The notes under the pieces were generated by a model. That model was not told the DNA's origin. It did no database searches and saw nothing but the letters and a program-made list of their open reading frames with translations. A stretch of DNA of 64,000 nt, taken from Hirudinaria manillensis. Lineage: Eukaryota; Annelida; Clitellata; Hirudinida; Hirudinidae. Below, piece by piece: positions 1-11,568 of the stretch. The translations under genes and the position numbers were made by a program. Numbering within the stretch: position 1 is the stretch's first letter; each line of letters opens with the position of its first letter. The stretch spans positions 6,715,319 through 6,779,318 of the forward strand of contig CM067531.1 of assembly GCA_034509925.1 (NCBI GenBank), given 5' to 3'.

Positions 1-1155
1 CTTAAATGGGATGTATTTTGAGGAAATGCCAAAGTCGGTATCCGTAATAACCGTTGAATCTTTGCAAAACTTATATGTGGACGATGCATTCCTTCCTTTA
101 CACACGTATGAGTCAAAACCAAACAAAATAACTCTTGGTAAATCGGGTTAACAGTCAATTTAGAATTGATTTTCTATTGATCGATGCCATAAGTTGATTA
201 AGACTTAAAAAACGTCTAGTCGCTTCGATGCTAAACAATGGAACAATGCTAATCAGAGAAAGTTTCCTTCAATCACAGGAACCAGGGGCCCACTTTTTTT
301 TTAGCTGGGGAACGCGTCAGGGCTAACCGACCCACTTTTAATAGCTAAAACTAAAGTTAACCTGACTTAATTTAAATGAAACAATATAAATGACCATTAC
401 GATTACCATGCAGTTTTTGAGAGATAAATGTAGAATTTAAAGTAGAGGGATCTTCTCCACGGACAAGATCAGAGAATTTGGAAGGGTGCCATTTACATTG
501 GAAACTTTAAACCAAAAATGCACGAAAGCAAAAGTAGCTTATTTAGTTTTATTGTGTATTTCACTTTATAGTTAGCTGACCATTCCTGTACATAATGGAG
601 CAAGAGCTTCTCCCACTCAAATAAAGGTTTTTGCATTTATCAAATACATGGCTAGCCAAACGCATACATATAAAATAAGTCACCAAAAGATCAGAAATGA
701 TAGACACTCTGAGGACATAACCAGGACTTTAAAGAACATCTAAATAATTTCATAGATTTTGCCCATTACATAAACTTTAATTTGTACAACCTATGTAACC
801 CCTAAGACTGAATGCAATACTCTTTAATCTAATACTGGTACCTAGAGTTAGCAGACCAGTGGGAAATTTTATGTCTTACAGAAAACTTTGAAGTTTAAAA
901 AATGAAAGCCTAGAGATCAACTGTATTTTATCCAACAAAATTTTAAGAGTAGATTTGATTTTAAATATGAATTATAGCCTACATAGCACTGTAAAACTAT
1001 AGGCATAACTCAAATATCTGTCAACTCAGCATACAGACAGGAATTGTAAGGATCAATGGCTCTGATGTTATGAGTGAACTAGAGCTATAATTTTGCTTGC
1101 ATTGCAAGGAAGGTGTGGAAGGTGTCTGAATGAGAGTAGATAAACACCATTATGC
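1..1155. other. 3' flank of RNF11, no gene seen
   Basis: AT-rich sequence downstream of the RNF11 stop codon. Part is probably the RNF11 3' UTR, which would run leftward. I see no convincing coding exon, RNA gene or transposon terminus here. Confidence 0.4.
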
Positions 1156-3513
1156 TCAGTTAGTCTCATAAGTCATCAAGAGAGCAGAATCTACAGGCTC
1201 CATGCATGAGGGACAGGTGAAAGACCTCATCAACCAATCATCAATGCAGTTCTTGTGGTAGATGTGTACACAGGGAAGGTATCTGAGTGCATCCCCAACA
1301 AGGAATTCTCCCATGCAAATGACACACCTGGTATAAATCAAAGAATGTTAGTGTAAACAATTGATTAGTTTATTCCCATCTAGATCAATTCTAGCAGGGG
1401 TATTTAATTAAATTTTATGAAGGGTTGGGCTAAAAAAATTGGTAATTGTTATTTGTTACTATGGAATACACACATTTAAGCTCCCTATATTCAAACATCA
1501 TTTATTATTAAATTTAGGTATTAAATATTTTGTGAAATAAGGTTTAGTTACTACCTATACAAGTCATTAAGTAGGTATAAGCTATAAATTTGTAAATTGA
1601 GCGTGTCTTATTTCTGCAAAGTAAACACATTAATCTTACATATGTAAGTGCATATTTTATTCAGTGCAAAAGATGACATGAATGATTTTTGTCTTGTCAG
1701 TTTCTTGAAATATATTATGAAGGTCACAACATCTAAATTCTCTTATCTCCCTTTAAGGCACGTTTTAAAATTACTTTAATTACTGAGAAAATGCTTTCAC
1801 TCCTTTCCATCTTCATTGCATGTCATAAGGTTGGGACAATATCATTGGAGATGTGGATCTCATGGAAAACATGAGCCTTTCTGATGTGGACATCGGTAAA
1901 AATTCTGCTGTAGACCCACAAAATTTGGAAATTCAATGAGAAATTGAGAAGGAAAAGGCCTTTGGAGAACATTCTTATGATAATAATTCATTCTGAAAAC
2001 TCATTTTTTGTGGCTTTCTAGGTTATAGTACTGCAGTCCTTAGGTTTTTCCAGGCCTGTTTGAGGACTTTAACCTCATAGCTGGGTTGTTTTAAACCCTT
2101 GGATGCCCAAGCAGGAGAGGAGGGAATACAAAACTACCATAAAGTTTGTTTTTTGAAATAGTGGAATCTGTTTTAGAAAGTTTGTAAAATAATGTCATTA
2201 TAACTCTCTCTGTGGTTAGTAGTAATGATAGAATGTGGTGGAAAATTCAAATGAGCAAAGTTCCCATGACTAGAATTGTTGATAAAGAAAAAACAATTTT
2301 CTTGAATTTTATAGAAACTCTGATGAAACGATATAAAAAGGGTGTTAAACGAATTGTGGTGTCCCAGATGAGGAAAATAATTCTTGTCCAACCAAGTTGT
2401 AACAAGGTGAAATTTGTAACAATATCATAATGTAGACGAATGATATTTATCTAGAATTTTAGATTATAAATAAAAATTTCAGTCATATTTTTAACTCCTA
2501 CCCTTCCCCAATATCATCACAAATAATGTTTGAATGCCTACAAACATGCCATTGTTCATGGATAGCTCCATAAAGGATTATGGAGATGATGAAAAAGTTC
2601 TGATTACATTTTTATAACGTGCAAAACACTAACATTTGATTAAACTACGGTTACCTATATCGAGAATACTTAAGTTTACATATTTTCACGATAACAATAT
2701 TTTCATGATCTACCAAAGAAATCACCCATCTAACGAATATTAATGAACTATATAGAGCTGTATAACCAATTATTAATTACTAACTCCTTGGCTTTCTTAC
2801 TGCCATCATAAGTACCACTTGGTAGATGATGGATTAAACCAATCCTTTTGGCAATTTTAATCTGCTCTTCCTCTGTAAGTTGGCTTGCAACCCTGCTTAC
2901 ATCTGGAGTTGGATGATAAACGGGAACTCTAATCTAAACAACAAATTACCATCGTGAAATAAATGTTAATAACATTGCTCTAGAGAATGTTATACTACAG
3001 AAGAATGGATGATGAATCATATACACCTCACTTAAACCAAACTAGCTAACAATAACTAAGCATTGATAAATTTCCTTACAAGACCTATTGATGAGCAATT
3101 CTTATAAATAATAAAATATTTTCTCTCCAGCCCTGAACATAGCTCAAATGCCAAAATCAAAAATTGTTTTAAATTTAGATTTTACACATTTTCTTACATT
3201 TGTTTAAAAGGTTTACAAACCATCCATGACGTCAATATTAACCTAAATTAGCTTAAAATACCAATCAATAACTAAAGTTCCCTCAAGGTCGCTTTAGTTT
3301 ATCAGGCATTCCTAGTTTATGAGCTTCGTATTTGGTGTTATTCAATTCTAGTACACAAAAATGAATTGATTTAATAACCTGATTGTTCTGTCTCAGAACG
3401 GTTGGCAAAAATCTAGGAACTTCATTTGTTGGAGATTCGTTTTGATCTGAATGATCTGAACCGCGAAGAAGTGAGATATCGTCTTGCATCGGCACACGAA
3501 AACAATTGCCCAT
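1156..3513 (-). CDS. RNF11: RING finger protein 11 (RNF11), 3 coding exons
   Basis: RNF11 is a small membrane-anchored RING-H2 E3 ligase and adaptor of Nedd4-type ligases, acting in endosomal and NF-kB signalling. Coding exons are 3513-3379, 2933-2785 and 1327-1156. Phases agree and give 151 residues, against 154 in human. The N-terminus MGNC supplies the Gly2/Cys4 pair expected for myristoylation and palmitoylation and is followed by DDISLL, as in known RNF11. Exon 2 carries VYHPTP and QLTEEEQIKIAKRIGLI. Exon 3 is the RING-H2 (CVIC, HIYH, CPSC) and ends in the conserved SYETN-like tail (TYETN). The usual PPPY motif before VYHPTP is not visible; the equivalent stretch reads LRQNNQIR, so WW-domain binding may be lost. 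The start is the only Met giving the acylation motif. Family assignment is secure. Confidence 0.95.
2256..2395 (+). repeat. Dispersed repeat copy A, possible Tc1/mariner C-terminal relic
   Basis: This stretch, inside the intron between RNF11 exons 2 and 3, is clearly similar to 28668-28795. Shared blocks include TTCCCATGA, AGAATTGTTG, CTTGAA, TTTATAGAAACTC and AAATTGTGGTGTCC-like sequence. The TTTATAGAAAC block also resembles the start of the transposase tail at 46378. A decayed Tc1/mariner tail is therefore possible but weakly supported. It is antisense to RNF11. Confidence 0.5.
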
Positions 3514-3856
3514 TCCTTTTCAAATTGTATAAATGTCAAAAATGCATTATCCCTATTGGCAAACTCTAAAAATCACATGCGACATGCAACTTGATTCCAC
3601 AAACAATACGAGTCAATACCGCCAGGCCCACCAATCGCTAACACAAAGATGAAACTCAGCTGGGTTGTTTTCGTGACAATCTAGAAATAATGTTAATGAT
3701 TACATAAATAATTTCAGTCAAAATTATTAATTTTGGTTTTACCAATTACTTGAAATCTAAATATAATTACGTAATTAAATAATCTTGGTAAATTGCAAAT
3801 TTCCTCCTTCACTTCACAGTGGTGATAAATTGGTTCACAGAGTCTTTTTCCTTAGC

Positions 3857-4327
3857 TAGGATTGCTAACTGCCCCTGATTAGCAGGGACTGACCCGGAAT
3901 TGACCCGTGATGTCCCGCATCTCGAGTTTAGTTAATTTTGCCCCGAAAAACTATTATAAAAATAAATGATAAAATCAATCATCATTTAGATCTAGACCTT
4001 TGTTATCTGCTTAAGCGTTTTAATAACGAACAATTATTTGATCTAATTTGTTATTCTTTGTTTACAAAGTTGACCGATATAATGACGTCTACTAATTTTA
4101 ATATTTTCTGAATCGAAAGTTTAGATTCAATTAACAAGGGTTGTGCAATCACGCGATTGTGAACAATCTGATGCCGAAAATTGACACTACAAAAAAAACT
4201 ATCACGATTATTATTACAGATATTATACATATTACAGATCTAAAGATTTCAAAATAAATTAACTGAATTAAAATACAAATAGTAAAAAGTTGTCCCGGAA
4301 TGTGCTATTCCAAAGTTGGCAACCCTA
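3857..4327. mobile_element. hAT-like MITE, about 470 bp
   Basis: The left end reads TAGGATTGCTAAC and the right end GTTGGCAACCCTA, whose complement is TAGGGTTGCCAAC, an 11 of 13 match. Just inside both ends is a CCCGGAAT word in opposite context. The interior is AT-rich with no ORF. The TAGGGTTGCCAAC end is familiar from short non-autonomous hAT-type elements. I could not define an 8-bp target duplication with certainty. It lies 344 bp upstream of the RNF11 start codon, so it may sit in the promoter region. Confidence 0.55.
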
Positions 4328-5160
4328 AGCTCAGAGCCTCATAAAAAATTCTTTTTACATATAAATAAACTAATTGATACATATAAATTGTACAAAACGT
4401 TAATGAGAAAGATGAACTTGGAGTGCTGGATCAAGGCAATTCCAGTCAAGATGACTATATCAATATTTGGTTTCATTTCGGCAACATCCTTAAACCGTTA
4501 CCGTCTGCTTTTTTTTTTCAAATCATATCTGGCTTTTCATGTAAGCTGCATAGGCCCCTGCATCTAGACCTTATAACCGCCACCCGATAGCTGCGATATT
4601 TACTAGCTGCACCTGGCCACGGATTTCCGTGGTTCAATCTGGTTGAATTGATAAGGCACACATTTTCTATATGAAAACACTCGTCTAATCGAGTGCAATG
4701 TTTTGTCCAAATTTCGGTGAACTTTCAGAGAAAAATGATGACACAAACCCAGCTACATTTTTATTTATTCTCATTAATTTACTTCAAGCAAATAATTTAA
4801 GTTCACAGTTATCCAAAAAGAATGTCATGGCACTATAACAGCCATGAACCCATATCCAGCCAGTCAAAATTGGACTCAGAAGAATAAAATAAGAACAAAA
4901 ATGAATGGTAGAATAAAATGAGAACAAATGAAGTGATAAAGATAAAGCAAATCAAATCAAAATGATTTAAACTTTAGTAGTTTTAAGACTAGTTTTGAAA
5001 GTGGAGACAGTCTCCGATGTTTTTGCCATAGGAGATCGTTCCTCATCAGGGGATGTTCAAGGCAATTCCAGTCAAGTGGACACTCGGTGTATTCGGGCGA
5101 GATATGAAAAATCACGAAAGTCAGAGTTTGTCACTGAGGTATTTATTGCAGAACTCTGAG
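4328..5160. other. Intergenic, contains dispersed repeat copy (4670-4770)
   Basis: No gene seen. The segment around 4670-4770 (ACACTC.TCTAATCGAG, then AATTTC, then ACTTTCAGAGAA) recurs around 17085-17195 in the same orientation, so it belongs to an interspersed repeat family. Confidence 0.45.
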
Positions 5161-5164
5161 GATT

Positions 5165-5609
5165 GTGACCTCAGTCGCTAGCGTTTTACAGACTGTTTTT
5201 CTTCTGTGAACCATCTGGAATAGTAGGCACGTCTTTTTTCATCAAACCATGGCTGATGGAGCCTATGAAGTCCATAATTTTCTGTTAGTTATTTATAAAG
5301 GGCGTCGGTAAGCACCTGATTGTAAAGTGCCACAATCTGATCGAGATCAGCAGCGAACCATTCCCCGGCTTGCATAGAGTTGAATCTTGAAATTTTCATT
5401 GAAAAGCTGTGAAGGTCGACTCTTCGCCAAGGACGAATGGGGTGCACAACCGAAAGAGGTCGTGCAATGGGAAGTTTTTCTGTCCAGAGTAGCAGGCAAT
5501 GGTCCGACAGTTCGGAGTTGGGGTCAACCAAGTTGGTGGATTGCTCTCCTGGTGTAGCGCGGGGCAATATCAAGCAATCATCCACAATCATAAGTGGGAC
5601 CATCGACAA
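5165..5609 (-). pseudogene. Non-LTR retrotransposon (LINE) remnant, end of endonuclease domain
   Basis: A minus-strand reading frame from 5609 to 5289 encodes 106 residues including LSDHCLLLW, the SDHxxL signature near the end of the apurinic-type endonuclease of Jockey/CR1-like LINEs. After one stop the same frame continues with HQPWFDEKRRAYYSRW, which matches the PWFDE linker between endonuclease and reverse transcriptase. A second stop follows near 5175. No reverse transcriptase is present nearby, so this is a truncated dead copy. Confidence 0.6.
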
Positions 5610-7675
5610 TGAATTTTAGTATGAGAGAAACAATGAGGTCACGAAATTTTTGACAATTGGGATTATCGGGCTTCTCAAGATGTTTATGTCGCTAGCGACA
5701 AATAAGAACTGGATGGTCACAACTAATCATCCAAGTATCTCTAAGAGCTCCAGATAACATTTAGACACTAAGATGCCTGTCCTGTGGATTGCTGAGATGA
5801 TATATTTAGACTTTGCACGGCAAGATATTCAAAGGTCAATTATACACTAATGTGTGAAATCTCCGGATGACATAATTAATTATTTGGATTGTAGACTTTT
5901 TTTTCCAAAATAGTTGTTATTACTTTATTACTAATACTACACATTGCTAGCGATTAAATTATAATAATTTAATAACTATATTCTTATTATATTAATATTA
6001 TAATAATTATAAGAATGCTAATGTCATGTTTACTTCTGAATGAAGGTTATATAAATGCATGACGGGCAGATGGGGGTCATGGAACGAAATTTTGGGGTTT
6101 TGCCCTGGACAGGAAATATCCTCGCATTATGTACTACATGCATTTTAGACGAAATGAAAATTATCAGTCACTAAAAAAGTAACTGAAGAAGATGGCATTT
6201 TCTATAATATTTTTTTAACAGTTTACATCCGGTTTTTTCCACATTTATTGATGATTTTAGTTACTAATTGCTTGATTTGATATTTTGTAAATTTATATTT
6301 ATTTAATTTCATTATACTTCTGGGTAACTGTAATAATTTAGTTAACTTGCTTTTTGTTCATCAAGGCAAATAGGTAATATCGGCTGAACTGCTAATAATG
6401 CAGGCGCTTATTTTTCAATTGCCAGTTGTTACCATGGCTTCAAAATGTGAGGGATTTCATTCGAGAGGTGAGTTGAGTTTTCGATCCCAACAATATATTA
6501 ACTAGCTCAATGTGGATTTGTAAAATGGTTCTATAAATTTAAATTTATGATTGAGTTAAAAACTATTCACTAATTCTCATGTTCTGAGGCCATCCAGTCA
6601 CAAGCTGTAAATACGATGGTGGGAGTCATTTCTGTTTTATTTTGATCAGTTTATTTGATACGTATTATCATGTTATAATTGGTTTATTATTTTGACACTG
6701 CCACAACATAATATAAAATTTAGTATTTATTATATCAAGAAAACTGCGAGTCCTTAAACGAAACTGAACAGACACGACGATACGGAAGGATTTTCGTTCG
6801 CAAGTCTTCGATTTTCCCCTTTTATTTTACAGAAACTTAAAGTAGCTTCACCTTCAGACGAAACGGAAGGTAGGGGACACGAATAAGCTTAAGTGAGAGT
6901 AATTCGATAATTTTCGAGCGAAATTAACATGTATTTAGACACGAATGTGAGCAGTTGAACGGTCGAACACGACTCACAAGATTGTCAAAATTCACTATTA
7001 CTGCAGCAGACGTGATCTCTGCCCTTTACTGTGTATGAAATTTGTCGAAATTTGATTTTTTATCAAAACCTGCTGCTTTTCTCTGAAATTGCAAAATACT
7101 TCGCTCGTATGGAATCCGATTTAAATTTCCATCACAAACATAGCCGAATTAAAATACATTTTACTTCGTTCATGACATGGATTCAAGCAGCGGCCCACAC
7201 AACGCAACTCCAAAATAAAATTAATAGTTAATGCGCATCACCAAGCAGATTAGCCAAAGTAGCTTATAACTTATAACTAAAAGCTTTCGCAAAGGCATAG
7301 GTGTTTCATTTTAAATTATTCCAATAAATCTTGATTTATATTATTTATATATTAATACATTTAGCACTGAAATTCAGTCCATGTACTTTTTTATTTGAAA
7401 TTTTTCTGTGCTTTGTTACGTTTCTAAATTATGCAAAAAAGGCTTCAAGTCGCTTATTAATCCGATTTATGATGATGGGATCTTTTAACGAATCTGTGAC
7501 TATCCATGGAACATTAAAAATAACTTTGACTTACGAACAGTGCAGTACGGTTTTAGTACTTTTACTTTTAAATTTTGCTCGAGTAAATTACTCAACATGT
7601 TATTTTTATTTTAATGAAATTTTAATTTAAATTAAAGTACTAGTTGCACCTCACAATTTGATATATTTTACATTT
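5610..7675. other. Intergenic, nothing identified
   Basis: AT-rich DNA between the LINE remnant and the Gypsy element. The open frames at 7031-7231 and 7331-7630 are AT-rich, hydrophobic and show no family motif or splice-consistent structure. I treat them as chance ORFs. Confidence 0.4.
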
Positions 7676-7830
7676 TGTTATGACTCCAAAAATATCGAGA
7701 TCTAAACGGTTTATTAAAATCAACGCAACACGACACAGTACGAACGAAAACACAAGCGACTCACAACCGGAAACACGGACGCGTTTGCTCGTCGAGGTAC
7801 ACAACCAAAAATACATACAATCCTACAACA
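7676..7830 (-). repeat. 3' LTR of the Gypsy element
   Basis: 155 bp, TG...CA boundaries, the partner of 11414-11568 with four substitutions. The tail reading frame of pol (stop near 7720) runs through the polypurine tract into this LTR. Confidence 0.92.
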
Positions 7831-7844
7831 CCTCTCCCCACCCC

Positions 7845-8834
7845 CTAAACGACTAGGTATTTTTTCCTCTGGGGATCCACCTCCAGTCTTCTCGGAGGTC
7901 GGCGGTTCCTTGTGGATCTTTTCTCTAGTGTTCGAGGTTGTTCTGGCGGAATGGCATGCTCCACTTCGCTCACTGGGATTTCTTGTAGTTCCGGTGTGTT
8001 CGTGTGTCCTGCGGTTTCCTGGGATGTCCCACTTAGTGGCAGGAATGGCAACTTGAATGCTTGACACATCACCTTCAGTGAATCATCTTGCGCACGCTTC
8101 CTGAGCTGGTTCGCATGGCGATGAAGCATTTTGCCGCTAGCCTCCACTAGGTAGACTTGGCGTCCAAGTCAATGCTTGATCCATCCTTGTATCCACTTCG
8201 GGTGACTTGGGTCGCTGTAGTCTCTTACGAAGACTGCGTCTCCCTCGACGAACTATCTCATTCGCCGGTGGACAGGTTTCCTTTCTTCCATCTCTTGATC
8301 AGCTCTTGGGAGATGTTTTATCGGTTTCTTGAGTTGGAGGTCACTCAGGGAGTTCTCAACGGTCTCCCTAGGCAAATCTGTCAAAGACATACATGGCGTT
8401 GTCCGACACGTCAGTAGAAATTTCTGGAGCGCATTATCCATCACCTCCTCCCCCTGCAGCTTTTGTAGCGTACGCTTGAATGTATCCACAAAACGCTACG
8501 CTTGCCCATTGCAGTGAGGTTGGTATGGAGGTGACCTGACGTGTTGAATTCCATTCTTCTGACAGTACTCTTGGAACTTCTTGGCCGCGAACTGTATCCC
8601 ATTGTCCGAAACTAGTATCTTTGGGTATCCATGCTGCGCATAAATTCTACCCAGTTCTTTGATTGTAGCAGTGGATATTGAAGTCCTCATTTTCACAACT
8701 TCAGGACACTTGGAGAAAGCGTCCACCACGATCACGAACATCATTCCTTCAATCGGGCCGGCAAAGTCAATATGGATCCTCTCCCAAGCACAATCCGGTT
8801 TCGACCATGGTATAAGTTCATTCCTGACAGGCAT
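7845..8834 (-). pseudogene. Gypsy integrase region, catalytic Glu replaced by stop
   Basis: Translated on minus, 8834-8496 carries the integrase core with the first Asp in HIDFAGP, the second in LVSDNG and the run-up PHCNGQA. The next codon is TAG where the family has the catalytic Glu (NGQAERFV), followed by intact RFVDTFKRTLQKL. This fits a single GAG-to-TAG change. A shifted frame (8147-7845) supplies the C-terminal tail with HANQLRKR and the basic RSTRNRRPPRRL motif. The zinc-binding N-terminal domain is missing because RNase H sequence runs almost directly into this region. Confidence 0.85.
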
Positions 8835-9026
8835 CGTTGGAGCCGATTTGCTGAATGAGCTGATATACCAACCTTGGATCCGAAGATCGACAACAGTGGC
8901 TTATGATCAGTCAGCAACAAGAAGCTTCTGCCGTAGATGTAGCGATGAAATTTTCTTACCTCAAATACTAAGGCCAGAGCTTCTTTCTTGATCTGTCCGT
9001 AGTTCTTCTCAGCGTTGGTGAGAGAT

Positions 9027-11021
9027 CTATTGGCGTCGCCTTGTCCGTGCCGTTCGGGAAGCGATAAGAGATGACTGCTCCCACTCCATAGTCACACGCA
9101 GCAACGACCAGTTGTCCGGTCCAGGGTCGAAGTGCGTCAACAACAGATCAGACTGCAACACTACCTTGAGCTTGTCCAAAACTCTCTGGCGTTCAGCAGT
9201 CCACACAAATTTGTCTTCTCTTTCCAGCTCGTCCAAGAGGCCCTTCATTGAACGCATATCTGGCACAAAAGACGAGTAGTAGCTTATCATACCTAAGAAC
9301 GATTTTAGCTGCTTTTGATCCTTAGGCGCTGGCATTCCGACAATTGCTTGTATTTTCTCGGGATCTCGTCGACGGCCATCTTTTGAAACCAAATGTCCCA
9401 AGTTGATTTTCGATTTTGCGAAAGAGCACTTCTCCATTCTGACGCGAAAACCACAATCTGCAATTCTTTCAAACAAAGCCTGGACGTTATTGTTGTGTTC
9501 TAAAATTGTTGATCCTGTCACAATGACATCATCTAGATATGCCGCACAGCCACTAAGTCCTGTGATCATTCGATCCATGGCTTCTTGGAAAATGCCAGGT
9601 GCGCATTTGACTCCGAAGGGTAAACGCTGGTACTGGAACAGGCCCTTGTGTGTATTTATCGTCACCAGTTCCTTCGAGTCATCTTCGATTTCCATCTGCA
9701 AGTATGCGTCTGCAAAGTCGATCTGAGTAAACCAAGCGCCTTGGTTTAGACGAGCAAAGATTTCGTCGGGGGTTGGCAGAGGGTGCATCTCGAGTGCGTC
9801 GTTTAAACCTGTCTTGAAATCAGCACAAATACGGACTGATCCGTTCTTCTTTGCCACTACAACAATTGGGGCAGCCCAACTACTGTAGTCCACTTTTTTC
9901 AGGACTTCTTCTTGCTCCAGCTCCGCGTTGACTGCTTCCTCCCAAGCGAACGGAATCTTCCTCTGTCGGCAAAAGGTCGGACGCACTCCATGTCTAACAA
10001 TCAACAGTGCTCGAGTCTTGCATTTGCCCAACTTCTCTTCGAAAACATCCGGGAATCGTTCATCCAAACCCTTGTCAAGTTGTCTACCTTCTTCTGACTT
10101 CTGCTCAATCTTGCAGCAGATGGCATTGAAGGCCTTCTGTAGAGGTGGTAGTTGGTTTATCCACTCGATGCCTAAATGTTGATCGACGCTTTCAGCCACA
10201 TAGCAGCGACCGCGGCCTGAATATTCGCCGCAGGTGAATTCAACATCAAATTGGCCTAGGACCTCTATCGGCGTTCCATTTGCAGCTCCTAGTGAAGTCG
10301 TAGTTTCTTCCAGAGATGGCGAACCTATCTGTTCCCGTGTGTTTCTGCTTATGATCGTGACGTCTGCACCAGAGTCCAAGTCTAACTGCATCCTAACCTT
10401 GGTTTCTCCGAAGCTAACTTCAGCGTCCCTGCGATTGATCCTGAGGTCTGTGTTGATTTTTCTGACTCGACCTTTGAATTTTATTTCCTTTCTGTGGCAG
10501 TCCTTCTGTAGCCAATCCTTCTTGAAATGCGACAAGGATCCACAGATGAAGCAGGCACTCTTGGACGATTCTCGAGGATTCTTTTTGCTGGGGAGAATAT
10601 GTTGAGTCTTCTTCCTCTGGTGGCCTCTTTGTACCGCATTCACAGCCTGTGTACCGTCTACCACGTCGGCGTCTTTCCTCAGACTGATAATGTTCTCACA
10701 CTCATTTACCATGTCTTGTAGAGTGCATCCGTCCTGCTTCTCCAGCTTGGACAGCATTCTAGTTCTGATGTCGGCATACTTGGATCCAGTTAACGCAGTT
10801 ATGTAGATCAGACATTTGAAATTTTCCACTGTTAGAGTGTCGATCCGAGCCAGCGTCACCATTCTATTTATCATCGCACCCAGTTTACGGAACGTCATGG
10901 TGACGATGTTTAAGCGCATGGCGTCGACTCTCCTCTTGAACACTGAAACTTTGTCTCCAAATATGTCCTCCAAAGTTTCCTTCGTTTGCTCGTAGGACAA
11001 ATTACTTGGAGACAGTGGCAT
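9027..11021 (-). pseudogene. Gypsy gag C-terminus, protease and reverse transcriptase (664-residue open frame)
   Basis: The long minus-strand frame holds the end of gag with a zinc knuckle of the form CX2CX4HX4 whose last Cys has become Trp (CFICGSLSHFKKDW). It is followed by an aspartic protease (LDLDSGADVTII) and a reverse transcriptase with FADAYLQM, RLPFGVKCAPGIFQ and the catalytic YLDD box. At its end it slips out of the RNase H frame; RNase H sequence (LTDHKPLL in another frame, near 8910) is still recognisable. The first residue marks where the frame opens after frameshifts in gag, not a true start. Confidence 0.88.
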
Positions 11022-11398
11022 GATGTGATCTGTAAAAGTTCATTCAGCTTTGACACGAGTACGCCTGTCTTGTCTGCATTGAATGATTTCCTAGAACCGC
11101 TTCAAAACGTCCCATCCACTTGGAAAAGCGCGCCCCAGATTCAGGATCATAACTGAATTGCGGAGTCTCATGAGCTCCGGGAGTAGATCTGATTTACTGT
11201 GTCTTTATGGCTTCTTTACACTGAGTTTTCAGGGTCTGGAGCAATTGCAACAACGCCTCTTCCCTTCGACGGTTCTCCTCGTCTCGGCGGAGATCTTCCT
11301 CACGACGGCTAGTTTCTTCTTCGACGTTCATCGTCGCGTCGTCGATTTTCTTCCATAAGCATCGTCATCATGGTCAAAAATTTATCCTCAGTAGCCAT
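11022..11398 (-). pseudogene. Gypsy gag N-terminal part, frameshifted
   Basis: On minus, an ATG at 11398-11396 directly follows the primer binding site and opens MATEDKFLTMMTMLMEENRR, then meets a stop. In shifted frames a highly charged Arg/Glu-rich segment and then YDPESGARFSKWMGRFEA, typical of Gypsy capsid N-termini, can be read with further stops before the 664-residue frame. At least two frameshifts separate this from the rest of gag. Confidence 0.75.
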
Positions 11399-11409
11399 CC
11401 TCGTCGCCA
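11399..11409 (-). promoter_or_regulatory. Primer binding site of the Gypsy element (tRNA-Ser type)
   Basis: TGGCGACGAGG on minus, five bases inside the 5' LTR. It complements the CCA end of a tRNA whose acceptor stem begins GACGAGG, as in tRNA-Ser. The gag ATG follows immediately. Confidence 0.65.
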
Positions 11410-11413
11410 AATA

Positions 11414-11568
11414 TGTTATGACTCCAAAAATATCGAGATCTAAACGGTTTATTAAAATCAACGCAACACGACACAGTATGAACGAAAACACAAGCGACTC
11501 ACAACCGGAAACACGGACGCGTCTGCTCGGCGAGGTACACAACCAAAGATACATACAATCCTACAACA
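11414..11568 (-). repeat. 5' LTR of the Gypsy element
   Basis: 155 bp direct repeat of 7676-7830. It is the 5' LTR because the element reads on minus. Confidence 0.92.

Larger units (their letters stand above)
7676..11568 (-). mobile_element. Gypsy (Ty3) LTR retrotransposon, full length but inactivated
   Basis: The element is bounded by direct LTRs at 7676-7830 (3' LTR on minus) and 11414-11568 (5' LTR), each 155 bp, starting TGTTATGACT and ending CCTACAACA. I count four differences, roughly 2.6 percent. Next to the 5' LTR lies TGGCGACGAGG (11409-11399), a primer binding site fitting the 3' end of a tRNA-Ser. A polypurine tract (GGGGTGGGGAGAGG) precedes the 3' LTR. Order on minus is gag, protease, reverse transcriptase, RNase H, integrase, the Gypsy/K02A2.6-like layout. 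Flanks read cattt (left) and cattc (right), so a 4-5 bp target duplication is plausible but not exact. Frameshifts, stops and an internal deletion show it cannot encode a working polyprotein. Confidence 0.92.

Noticed and set aside
9403-10605. Plus-strand ORFs of 61-123 residues inside the Gypsy element
   Set aside because: They are antisense to a clear gag-protease-RT frame on minus and show no family features.
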